The notes under the pieces were generated by a model. That model saw nothing but the letters and a program-made list of their open reading frames with translations. It did no database searches and had not been told where the DNA came from. Source: Penium margaritaceum (lineage: Eukaryota > Streptophyta > Zygnematophyceae > Desmidiales > Peniaceae). Taken from it: DNA of 29,590 bases. Shown piece by piece: positions 1-11,345 of this stretch (position 1 is its first letter; every line of letters begins with the position of its first letter). The translations under genes were made by a program, and so were the position numbers. Location: positions 104,670-134,259 of the forward strand of contig SZWC01004953.1 in the NCBI GenBank assembly GCA_023375785.1. The letters are read 5' to 3'.

Positions 1-140
1 AGGATGCATATGTCACTGACTATGACCAAAGAAGTCCACTATGTGTGGTAAACATTGACAACTCATAACACAAGTCACAAACGGTCAGAGGAAAAGACAA
101 CGGTTTGGGAACCCTATGTATCGACTAGAAAGGACAAAGA
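1..140. other. Unique sequence left of the first satellite array
   Basis: AT-leaning single-copy sequence that runs directly into the 12-bp satellite. I see no gene, motif or repeat in it. The short frames that begin here only stay open because they enter the stop-free satellite. Confidence 0.6.
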
Positions 141-3100
141 ACTTCAATCCAACTTCCAGCCCAACTTCCAACCCAACTTCCAACCCAACTTCCAACCCAA
201 CTTCCAACCCAACTTCCAACCCAACTTCCAACCCAACTTCCAACCCAACTTCCAAAAATACTTCTAGCCCAACTTCCAACCCAACTTCCAACCCAGCTTC
301 CATCCCAACTTCCGTCCCAACATCCAACTCAACTTCCATGCCAACTTCCAACCAACTTCCAACCCAACTTCCAACCCAACTTGCAATCCAACTTCCAACC
401 CAACTTCCAACCCAACTTCCAACCAAACTTCTAACCCAACTTCCGACCCAACTTCGAACCCACCTTCCAACCCCAGTTCCATCCCAACTTCCATCCCAAC
501 TTCCAACCCAACTTCCATCCCAACTTCCATCCCAACTTCCAACCCAACTTCCAACCCAGCTTCCAACCTAACGGGCAATCCAACTTCCAACCCAACGTCC
601 AACCCAACTTCCAATCCAACTTCCAGCCCAACTTCTAACCCAACTTCCAATCCAACCTCCAACCCAACTTCCAACCCAAATTCGAACCCAACTTCAAAGC
701 CAACTTCCAACCCAACTTCCAGCCCAACATCCAACCCAAATTCCAACCCAACTTCCATCCCACCTTCCATCCCAACTTCTAACCCAACTTCCATCCCAAC
801 TTCCATCCCAACTTCCAACCCAACTTCCATCCCAACTTCGAACTCAACTTCCAACACAACTTCCAACCCAACTTCCAACCCAACCTCCAACCCAACTTCC
901 ATTCCAACTTCCAACCCAACTTCCAGTCCAACTTTCAATCCAACATCCAACCCAACTTCCAACCCAATTTCCAACCCAACTACAATCCCAACTTCCATCC
1001 CAACTTCCAGCCCAACTTCCATCCAAACTTCCATCCCAACTTCAAACTCAACTTCCAACCTAACTTCCAACCCATCTTCCAACCCAACTTCCAACCCAAC
1101 ATCCAACCCAAATTCCAACCGAACTTCCATCCCAAATTCCATCCCAACTTCCAACCCAACTTCCATCCCAACTCGAACGCAACTTCCAACACAACTTCCG
1201 ACCCAACTTCCAAACCAACTTCCAATCCAACTCCCATTCCAACTCCCAATCCAACTTCCAACCCATCTTCCAATCCAACTTCCAACCCAACTTCCAACAC
1301 AACTTCCATCCCAACTTCCATCCCAACTTCCAATCCAACTCCCATTCCAACTCCCAATCCAACTTCCAACCCATCTTCCAATCCAACTTCCAACCCAACT
1401 TCCAACACAACTTCCATCCCAACTTCCATCCCAACTTCCAAGCAAACTTCAAACCCAACTCCCAACCCAACTTCCAGCCCAACATCAAACCCCAATTCCA
1501 ACCCAACTTCCATCCCAACTTCCATCCCAACTTCTAACCCAACTTCCATCCCAACTTCTATCCCAAATTCAAACTCAACTTCTAACACAACTTTCAACCC
1601 ACCTTCCAACCCAACTTCCAACCCAACTTCCAACCCAACTACCATCCCAACTTCCAACCCAACTTCCATCCCAACTTCCATCCCAACTTCCAACCAAACT
1701 TCAAACCCAGCTTCCAACCCAACTTCCAACCCAACCTCCAACCCAACTTCCAACCCAACATCCAACCCAACTTCCAACCCAACTCCCAACCCAACTTCCA
1801 GCCCAACATCCAGCCCCAATTCCAACCCAACTTCCATCCCAACTTCCATCCCAACTTCTAACCCAACTTCCATCCCAACTTCTATCCCAAATTCGAACTC
1901 AACTTCTAACACAACTTTCAACCCAACTTCCAACCCAACTTCCAACCCAACTTCCATTCCAACTTCTATCCCAACTTCCAACCAAACTTTCAATCCAACT
2001 TCCAACCCAACTTCCAACCCAACTTCCAACCCAACTACCATCCCAACTTCCATCCCAACTTCCAGCCCAACTGCCATCCCAACTTCCATCCCAACTTCAA
2101 ACTCAACTTTTAGCCCAACTTCCAACCCAACTTCCAACCCAACTTCCAACCCAAATTCCAATCCAACTTCCAACCCAACTTCCAACCCAACATCCATCCC
2201 AACCTCCATCCGCACTTCCAACAAAACTTTAAACCCAACTTCCAACCCAAATTTCAACCCAACTTCCAACCCAACTTCCAACCCAACTTCCAGCCCATAA
2301 TCCAACCCAAATTCCAACCCAACTTCCATCCCAACCTCCATCCGCACTTCCAACAAAACTTTAAACCCAACTTCCAACCCAAATTTCAACCCAACTTCCA
2401 ACCCAACTTCCAACCCAACTTCCAGCCCATAATCCAACCCAAATTCCAACCCAACTTCCATCCGAACTTCCATCCCAACTTCCAACCCAACTTCGAACTC
2501 AAATTCCAACACAACTTCCAACCCAACTTCCAAACCAACTTCCAACCCAATTTCCATTCCAACTTCCAACCCAACTTCTAACCCAACTTCCAACCCAACT
2601 TCGAACTCAAATTCCAACACAACTTCCAACCCAACTTCCAAACCAACTTCCAACCCAATTTCCATTCCAACTTCCAACCCAACTTCTAACCCAACTTCCA
2701 ATCCAACTGCCAACCCAACTTCCGACACAACTTCCAACCCAGCTTCCATCCCAACTTCCATCCCAACTTCCAGCCCAACTTCCATCCCAACTTCCATCCC
2801 AACTTCCAACTCAACTTCCAACCCAACTTCCAACCCGCCTTCCAATCCAACTTCCAACCCAACTTCCATCCAAACTTCCATCCCAACTTCCAACCAAACT
2901 TCAAACCCAACTTCCAACCAAACTTCCAACCCAACTACCAACCCAACTTCCAACCCAACTTCCAACCCAACTCCCAACCCAACTTCCAGCCCAACATCCA
3001 ACCCAAATTCCAACCCAAATTCCATCCCAACTTCTAGCTCAACTTCCATCCCAACTTCCATCCCAACTTCAAACTCAACTTCCAACACAACTTCCAACCC

Positions 3101-3686
3101 AACTTCCAACCCAACATACAACCCAACTTCCATTCCAACTTCCAACCCAACCTCCAACCCAACCTCCAACCAAACTTCTAACCCAACTTTCAACCCAACT
3201 TCCAACCCAACTTCCAAGCCAACTTCCAACTCAGCTTCCAACCCAACTTCCAATCTAACTTCCAATCCAACTTCCATCCCAAATTCCATCCCAACTTCAA
3301 ACTCAACTTCCAACCCAACTTCCAACCCAACTTCCAACCCAACGTCCAACCCAGCTTTCACCGCAACTTCCAACCCACCTTTCAACCCAACTTCGAACCA
3401 AACTTCCAACCCAAAATCCAACCCAACTTCCAACCCAACTTTCAACCCAACTTCCAACCCAACTTCTAACCCAACTTCCATCCCAACTTCCATCCACACT
3501 TCGAACTCATCTTCCAACCCAACTTCCAACCCAACTTCCAACCCAACTTCCAACCCATCTTCCAATCCAGCTTCCAACCCAACTTCCAACCCAACTTCCA
3601 ACCCAACTTCCAACCCAACTTCCAACCAAACTTCCGACCCAAATTCCAACCCAACTTCCAACCCGACTTCCAACCCAACTTCCAAC
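141..3686. repeat. 12-bp satellite array A (divergent)
   Basis: About 295 tandem copies of a 12-bp unit with + strand consensus CCCAACTTCCAA (- strand TTGGAAGTTGGG). Units differ by scattered substitutions such as CCATCC, CCAGCC, CTCAAC and ACACAAC, and by a few one-base indels (for example near 350 and 1175) that shift the 12-bp phase. There are local second-level duplications: a 108-bp period around 1225-1440, a 132-bp period around 2200-2460 and a 108-bp period around 2490-2710, all multiples of 12. The + strand is almost without G. All six frames of the unit are open (PNFQ, NPTS, TQLP and LEVG, WKLG, GSWV), so the long frames here are not evidence of genes. Confidence 0.95.
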
Positions 3687-3954
3687 GAGTTATGGTTAAT
3701 CACCCCAAATTCATGCACTCAACAGTTGGTGTATCAAAAAGTGTATTCCTATATGAAAACATTTTTCAGAAATCACCGACATCAACTCGTTTCACTAAAA
3801 CCCAACTAAAACCATTCTATAGCAGGTGCTACTCATTATGGATCATATGTAGTATATACTTGTTTTTTTTAGACGTCCATGTTCACTCATATGTTCACTT
3901 TCCAATACACTTGTCAATACACAGTTTCAGGGGTGAGGTGATTGGTCATATATG
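3687..3954. other. Unique spacer between satellite arrays A and B
   Basis: A 268-bp, AT-rich, non-repetitive segment separating two arrays of the same 12-bp satellite in the same orientation. No coding potential or motif was recognised. It may be an insertion into, or a surviving non-satellite island within, a formerly continuous array. Confidence 0.7.
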
Positions 3955-6900
3955 CTTCCAACCCAATCTCCAACCCAACTTCCAGCCCAACTTTCAACCC
4001 AAATTCCAACCCAACTTCCAACCCAGCTTGCGACCCAACTTCCGATCCAACTTCCAACCCAAGTTCCAACCCAACTTCCAAACCAACTTCCAACCCAGCC
4101 TCCAACCCAACTTCCAACCCAACTTCTAACCCAACTTCCATCCCAACTTCTATCCCAAATTCGAACTCAACTTCTAACCCAACTTTCAACCCAACTTCCA
4201 ACCCAACTTCTAACCCAACTTCCATCCCAACTTCTATCCCAAATTCGAACTCAACTTCTAACCCAACTTTCAACCCAACTTCCAACCCAACTTCTAACCC
4301 AACTTCCATCCCAACTTCTATCCCAAATTCGAACTCAACTTCTAACCCAACTTTCAACCCAACTTCCAACCCAACTTCTAACCCAACTTCCATCCCAACT
4401 TCTATCCCAAATTCGAACTCAACTTCTAACCCAACTTTCAACCCAACTTCCAACCCAACTTCTAACCCAACTTCCATCCCAACTTCTATCCCAAATTCGA
4501 ACTCAACTTCTAACCCAACTTTCAACCCAACTTCCAACCCAACTTCTAACCCAACTTCCATCCCAACTTCTATCCCAAATTCGAACTCAACTTCTAACCC
4601 AACTTTCAACCCAACTTCCAACCCAACTTCTAACCCAACTTCCATCCCAACTTCTATCCCAAATTCGAACTCAACTTCTAACCCAACTTTCAACCCAACT
4701 TCCAACCCAACTTCTAACCCAACTTCCATCCCAACTTCTATCCCAAATTCGAACTCAACTTCTAACCCAACTTTCAACCCAACTTCCAACCCAACTTCTA
4801 ACCCAACTTCCATCCCAACTTCTATCCCAAATTCGAACTCAACTTCTAACCCAACTTTCAACCCAACTTCCAACCCAACTTCTAACCCAACTTCCATCCC
4901 AACTTCTATCCCAAATTCGAACTCAACTTCTAACCCAACTTTCAACCCAACTTCCAACCCAACTTCTAACCCAACTTCCATCCCAACTTCTATCCCAAAT
5001 TCGAACTCAACTTCTAACCCAACTTTCAACCCAACTTCCAACCCAACTTCTAACCCAACTTCCATCCCAACTTCTATCCCAAATTCGAACTCAACTTCTA
5101 ACCCAACTTTCAACCCAACTTCCAACCCAACTTCTAACCCAACTTCCATCCCAACTTCTATCCCAAATTCGAACTCAACTTCTAACCCAACTTTCAACCC
5201 AACTTCCAACCCAACTTCTAACCCAACTTCCATCCCAACTTCTATCCCAAATTCGAACTCAACTTCTAACCCAACTTTCAACCCAACTTCCAACCCAACT
5301 TCTAACCCAACTTCCATCCCAACTTCTATCCCAAATTCGAACTCAACTTCTAACCCAACTTTCAACCCAACTTCCAACCCAACTTCTAACCCAACTTCCA
5401 TCCCAACTTCTATCCCAAATTCGAACTCAACTTCTAACCCAACTTTCAACCCAACTTCCAACCCAACTTCTAACCCAACTTCCATCCCAACTTCTATCCC
5501 AAATTCGAACTCAACTTCTAACCCAACTTTCAACCCAACTTCCAACCCAACTTCTAACCCAACTTCCATCCCAACTTCTATCCCAAATTCGAACTCAACT
5601 TCTAACCCAACTTTCAACCCAACTTCCAACCCAACTTCTAACCCAACTTCCATCCCAACTTCTATCCCAAATTCGAACTCAACTTCTAACCCAACTTTCA
5701 ACCCAACTTCCAACCCAACTTCTAACCCAACTTCCATCCCAACTTCTATCCCAAATTCGAACTCAACTTCTAACCCAACTTTCAACCCAACTTCCAACCC
5801 AACTTCTAACCCAACTTCCATCCCAACTTCTATCCCAAATTCGAACTCAACTTCTAACCCAACTTTCAACCCAACTTCCAACCCAACTTCTAACCCAACT
5901 TCCATCCCAACTTCTATCCCAAATTCGAACTCAACTTCTAACCCAACTTTCAACCCAACTTCCAACCCAACTTCTAACCCAACTTCCATCCCAACTTCTA
6001 TCCCAAATTCGAACTCAACTTCTAACCCAACTTTCAACCCAACTTCCAACCCAACTTCTAACCCAACTTCCATCCCAACTTCTATCCCAAATTCGAACTC
6101 AACTTCTAACCCAACTTTCAACCCAACTTCCAACCCAACTTCTAACCCAACTTCCATCCCAACTTCTATCCCAAATTCGAACTCAACTTCTAACCCAACT
6201 TTCAACCCAACTTCCAACCCAACTTCTAACCCAACTTCCATCCCAACTTCTATCCCAAATTCGAACTCAACTTCTAACCCAACTTTCAACCCAACTTCCA
6301 ACCCAACTTCTAACCCAACTTCCATCCCAACTTCTATCCCAAATTCGAACTCAACTTCTAACCCAACTTTCAACCCAACTTCCAACCCAACTTCTAACCC
6401 AACTTCCATCCCAACTTCTATCCCAAATTCGAACTCAACTTCTAACCCAACTTTCAACCCAACTTCCAACCCAACTTCTAACCCAACTTCCATCCCAACT
6501 TCTATCCCAAATTCGAACTCAACTTCTAACCCAACTTTCAACCCAACTTCCAACCCAACTTCTAACCCAACTTCCATCCCAACTTCTATCCCAAATTCGA
6601 ACTCAACTTCTAACCCAACTTTCAACCCAACTTCCAACCCAACTTCTAACCCAACTTCCATCCCAACTTCTATCCCAAATTCGAACTCAACTTCTAACCC
6701 AACTTTCAACCCAACTTCCAACCCAACTTCTAACCCAACTTCCATCCCAACTTCTATCCCAAATTCGAACTCAACTTCTAACCCAACTTTCAACCCAACT
6801 TCCAACCCAACTTCTAACCCAACTTCCATCCCAACTTCTATCCCAAATTCGAACTCAACTTCTAACCCAACTTTCAACCCAACTTCCAACCCAACTTCTA

Positions 6901-8849
6901 ACCCAACTTCCATCCCAACTTCTATCCCAAATTCGAACTCAACTTCTAACCCAACTTTCAACCCAACTTCCAACCCAACTTCTAACCCAACTTCCATCCC
7001 AACTTCTATCCCAAATTCGAACTCAACTTCTAACCCAACTTTCAACCCAACTTCCAACCCAACTTCTAACCCAACTTCCATCCCAACTTCTATCCCAAAT
7101 TCGAACTCAACTTCTAACCCAACTTTCAACCCAACTTCCAACCCAACTTCTAACCCAACTTCCATCCCAACTTCTATCCCAAATTCGAACTCAACTTCTA
7201 ACCCAACTTTCAACCCAACTTCCAACCCAACTTCTAACCCAACTTCCATCCCAACTTCTATCCCAAATTCGAACTCAACTTCTAACCCAACTTTCAACCC
7301 AACTTCCAACCCAACTTCTAACCCAACTTCCATCCCAACTTCTATCCCAAATTCGAACTCAACTTCTAACCCAACTTTCAACCCAACTTCCAACCCAACT
7401 TCTAACCCAACTTCCATCCCAACTTCTATCCCAAATTCGAACTCAACTTCTAACCCAACTTTCAACCCAACTTCCAACCCAACTTCTAACCCAACTTCCA
7501 TCCCAACTTCTATCCCAAATTCGAACTCAACTTCTAACCCAACTTTCAACCCAACTTCCAACCCAACTTCTAACCCAACTTCCATCCCAACTTCTATCCC
7601 AAATTCGAACTCAACTTCTAACCCAACTTTCAACCCAACTTCCAACCCAACTTCTAACCCAACTTCCATCCCAACTTCTATCCCAAATTCGAACTCAACT
7701 TCTAACCCAACTTTCAACCCAACTTCCAACCCAACTTCTAACCCAACTTCCATCCCAACTTCTATCCCAAATTCGAACTCAACTTCTAACCCAACTTTCA
7801 ACCCAACTTCCAACCCAACTTCTAACCCAACTTCCATCCCAACTTCTATCCCAAATTCGAACTCAACTTCTAACCCAACTTTCAACCCAACTTCCAACCC
7901 AACTTCTAACCCAACTTCCATCCCAACTTCTATCCCAAATTCGAACTCAACTTCTAACCCAACTTTCAACCCAACTTCCAACCCAACTTCTAACCCAACT
8001 TCCATCCCAACTTCTATCCCAAATTCGAACTCAACTTCTAACCCAACTTTCAACCCAACTTCCAACCCAACTTCTAACCCAACTTCCATCCCAACTTCTA
8101 TCCCAAATTCGAACTCAACTTCTAACCCAACTTTCAACCCAACTTCCAACCCAACTTCTAACCCAACTTCCATCCCAACTTCTATCCCAAATTCGAACTC
8201 AACTTCTAACCCAACTTTCAACCCAACTTCCAACCCAACTTCTAACCCAACTTCCATCCCAACTTCTATCCCAAATTCGAACTCAACTTCTAACCCAACT
8301 TTCAACCCAACTTCCAACCCAACTTCTAACCCAACTTCCATCCCAACTTCTATCCCAAATTCGAACTCAACTTCTAACCCAACTTTCAACCCAACTTCCA
8401 ACCCAACTTCCAACCCAACTTCCAACCCAACATCCAACCCAACTTCCAACCCAACTTCCAACCCAACTTCCAACCCATCATCCAGCCCAAATTCAACCCA
8501 ACTTCCATCCCAACTTCCATCCCAACTTCCAACCCAACTTCCATCCCAACTTCGAACTCAACTTCCAACACAACTTCCAACCCAACTTCCAACCCAACTT
8601 CCAACCCAACTTCCATTCCAACTTCCAACCCAACTTCCAACCCAACTTCCAATCCAACTTCCAACCCAACTTCCAACCCAACTTCCAACCCAACTACCAT
8701 CCCAACTTCCATCCCAACTTCCAGCCGAACTTCCATCCCAACTTCCATCCCAACTTCGAACTCAACTTCCAACCCAACTTCCATCCCGCCTTCCAATCCA
8801 ACTTCCAACCCAATTTCCAACCCAACTTCCAATCCAACTTCCAACCCAA
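3955..8849. repeat. 12-bp satellite array B, containing the 84-bp higher-order array
   Basis: Same 12-bp family and orientation as array A. Edges (3955-4102 and 8411-8849) are irregular monomers, while the centre is the homogeneous 84-bp higher-order array. The right edge has a phase slip near 8495. The array ends at 8849, where the sequence becomes G-rich and unrelated. Open frames of about 1500-1670 codons run through it in three frames on two strands, which is expected from a stop-free multiple-of-three repeat and should not be annotated as proteins. Confidence 0.95.
4103..8410. repeat. 84-bp higher-order repeat, about 51 copies
   Basis: Seven variant 12-mers form an 84-bp unit. A diagnostic word (TATCCCAAATTCG) first occurs at 4151 and recurs every 84 bp up to 8351, giving 51 occurrences. 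Because 5 x 84 = 420, every seventh 60-base line of the sequence is the same, and I saw no difference between copies. The first mismatch to the unit on the left is at 4102 and on the right at 8411, so the array covers 4308 bp. Such uniformity implies very recent amplification, strong homogenisation, or assembly from one consensus copy. Confidence 0.95.
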
Positions 8850-8869
8850 GGCGGAGGATGATACGGAGG

Positions 8870-9430
8870 AGCGTGAAGAACGTCCTTTCGCAGTGGTGAC
8901 AAGAAGGACCACTGAGAACGCTGACCAGAGAGTGGAGGTGGTCCGGGCACCAGGCCGTTAGGCGAATGACACGGGTAGGCGTGTAGAGCGCCGGCTCCGG
9001 TCCGAGTAGAATCCGTCCACAGAGGAAGCTGGCCAGGATACCCAGGAAAGGGTGATGCCAGAGGCCGGACCAGAGTGCGGGTGGGCTGGTGACACGGCAG
9101 TGTGAAAGGAACGCTCTCGCCTGGTGGTGAAGAAACCGGCCACAGGATTGAATGGCCAGCACCACCGTAAGGTGGGCCCGCCGGCGGTGTGATCACAGTG
9201 CCAGAAGGCAACTCGTGATGGAATGAGCGTGGGAGGGACTGTGTCCCGGTGGTGTAGAGACTGACCACGGGAATACATGGCCGGGAGGACCATGTGGAGG
9301 TGGTCCCGGCTGCGGCCTCAGTGGGTCTGAGAGTCGCGGATGACGAGGGTGAGAGTGTAGAACACTCTCAGTAGGCAATGCAGAAGCTGCCTGTGAGAGA
9401 TAGAGGCCAGGAGGTGGTCCTGGCCACGGC
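8870..9430 (-). repeat. Degenerate ~130-bp tandem repeat with hairpins
   Basis: On the - strand, related blocks built around a CCTGGCC or CCGGCC core start near 9425, 9293, 9165 and 9033, with spacings of 132, 128 and 132 bp. The stretch also carries perfect hairpins: 8891-8897 with 8908-8914 (CAGTGGT), 9351-9357 with 9363-9369 (GAGAGTG, 5-nt loop) and 9405-9412 with 9418-9425 (GGCCAGGA, 5-nt loop). Several - strand frames are open through parts of it, but none resembles a known protein. The repeat call was made by eye and copy boundaries are approximate. Confidence 0.45.
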
Positions 9431-9829
9431 AATGTCGTGCCAAGAGGGACGCTGAGATGTGATGGGGTGAGAGGTACTGTCACTGTTCCTAGGAAAGACA
9501 AAGATGAGAGGTAAAATCCCGGAATCGGTTGAACTAGGCAAAAGAAAAGGCCTGCAGTGTGCGGTAGACGTTCTTGAGCTAAAAAGGAAGAAAAGGCAAA
9601 ATAAAATTGTATGGGAAAGATCCCCCCTTCTAAGGAGAAAAAAAAAGAGAAAAACAAGTAAAATGAAAGAAATCGTTGTTTGGCATAAAAAGTTACAGAA
9701 ACACCCCCTGGGTGATCGAGCACCTAGGATTTCTCCATCGCCTATGTGTGGCCTAAAAGCCTTTTTTGTTTGGATGAAGTGGCCGGGTCAGGTCCGGCGT
9801 AAGGAAAAACAGAGATGTTGACCGGCAAC
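9431..9829. other. No gene seen; purine-rich stretch
   Basis: A stretch with a strongly A/G-rich + strand segment around 9580-9680. A 105-codon + strand frame (9504-9821) is Lys/Arg-rich because of the base composition and matches nothing I recognise. No RNA gene or regulatory element was identified. Confidence 0.4.
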
Positions 9830-9884
9830 CACCCACAATCACGTGGGTGTTTTCGCATCCACGCGAAAGTCGTGGGTGACTTTC
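9830..9884. other. Cluster of three short hairpins, two overlapping
   Basis: Three perfect inverted repeats, each with a 6-nt loop, lie within 55 bp: CACCCAC (9830-9836) with GTGGGTG (9843-9849); TTTCGC (9851-9856) with GCGAAA (9863-9868); and GAAAGTC (9865-9871) with GACTTTC (9878-9884). The second and third share GAAA at 9865-9868, so they cannot form together. The third loop (GTGGGT) could also pair with the first arm (ACCCAC). Function unknown. Confidence 0.55.
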
Positions 9885-10650
9885 GTAGCTACATGTTGTC
9901 GACGGTGAAAGACAGAAGATGGTGACGTCAGCAGGGCTGCGAGAGAGCGGATCCGTGGGAGCAAGCGAGAGCCTGCAGGCGAGAGGGAGAGAGACCGTGG
10001 GTGAGCGAGAGAGTCAGGAGTGTGAGAGAAACAGGGCAGATCAGCTCGAGGGCGACCGCAGCTGCTGCAATCACACTGCAGCTAGAAGAGCAAGCTGCAT
10101 AACGCTACCGTTGTTGCTGCAGTTGTTGCAAGCTGCGCAACTTGGCTTGCTTAGCGTGTAGAACGCTACTGACGCGTGTTGCGGCATCAACAGGCGGCTA
10201 CAAGTGACTGCATTGCGCTACTGCAGCTGCCTGCCATGGCTGCCCGCAATGCCCGTAACGGCTGCCGCGGATGCCGCTGCTGCACGCTACACAATGCATG
10301 CTGCTGCTGCTTTTGCTATTGCATGTTGTGCGCACCCTGATTCCTACTGATGCAAACGTTGCTGCAGCTGCTTGCTGCTGCTGCTGCTGTGCAATGCATG
10401 TGGCTGCTGCTGCTACGCACTACTAGCTTGTTGCATGTTGCACGATGTTTTGCTCCATGCTACTTGCACGCTGGAGTTGAACCGCTTGTACGCGGCTGCA
10501 AAGCTGCTTTCAAGCGGCTGCCACTTACACTCTCCTGCCAGAAGGTGCTGTTTTGTTGATAAGCCGATGCTGCTGCATTTGTGGTGCTGTTTGTGCCGCC
10601 AATATGGCAGCTACAGCAGAACCCGATGGACTCCTATTGATCATTAAACC
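9885..10650. other. CTG/GCA-rich low-complexity region, no gene seen
   Basis: From about 10050 to 10620 the sequence is dominated by degenerate TGC/GCT/GCA triplets, with a perfect (CTG)5 at 10375-10389. Open frames here are rich in Leu, Ala and Cys because of the triplet composition. It resembles in composition the leader of element 2 (28700-29400), but I could not align the two convincingly by eye. Confidence 0.45.
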
Positions 10651-11345
10651 TAAGAGTTAGATGAAAGCCATCCTTGTTGTTGTCCCAAACACGTTTGCCG
10701 CTCCTGAGCAATTCTGTCTGCGTTGCGCCACGTGGCGCACCTCAGCTGCGTTTTAGACCTGTTCTGCTGCTTTGTTGCTCACACGGCCCCCCATGCTGAA
10801 ATGAGTCTAGGGCATGCAGGCCCATGTTGGAAGAGACATGAGCTTTGGTGGTGAGCGAGAGAAATGTAGCGCCAAGATTTGGCTAATTCTGGAACGAATG
10901 AGTTAAGAATAAAGGAGAGACTACAAAGAGCCCTATTGAAGGCTTATGTATTCGGGACTGGCGGCTAGCCCACCAAGCCCCGTCATCCCCGTTGCACCAA
11001 AAGGTTGGGGAAAAAATGTCACAAAACAAGAAACCAACAATGGAGGTCTCCCGAGGCACCGGAACAGTAAACCGTGTGCCCGGGTCTCGATCGACGGGAA
11101 AATATGAAATATACCCCAAATGTATCCAGACTTTACGGTGACAAACTAGCATTACAGACTAGCCAAGCTAGGCAAGTTTAGGCCTCCCGAGACACCGGAA
11201 CAAGCAACCGAGTGTCTAGGTCTCAGCCACATGCAAACTACACATGTCTGTCAAAGGGTCACAAAGACTAGGCAAACCAGTGCAAAGATGGTACCGGTAC
11301 AAACCACCGTGTACCCGGGTCTCGACCACAGAAAGTGTGCACCAC
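10651..11345 (+). repeat. Non-coding stretch with a three-copy ~40-bp dispersed motif
   Basis: No gene seen. Three related copies occur in one orientation at 11050-11095, 11186-11230 and 11290-11329. Each has a CACCGG or TACCGG start, a middle resembling ACCGTGT or ACCGAGT, and an end resembling GGGTCTCGA or AGGTCTCAG. Copies one and two are 136 bp apart and two and three about 100 bp. The third copy contains CCGGTACAAACC, which is also present in the LTRs of element 1 (for example 12295-12306), so these may be remnants of a related mobile sequence. Confidence 0.5.

Noticed and set aside
3914..8961. Open frames of 1519, 1639 and 1669 codons over array B, and 912 codons over array A
   Set aside because: They run simultaneously in overlapping frames on both strands and consist only of the translated 12-bp satellite. 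A stop-free repeat of length divisible by three gives this automatically.
9919..10647. Leu/Ala/Cys-rich + strand frames in the CTG-rich region as small secreted proteins
   Set aside because: Composition follows directly from triplet repeats; several frames are open at once and nothing resembles a known family.
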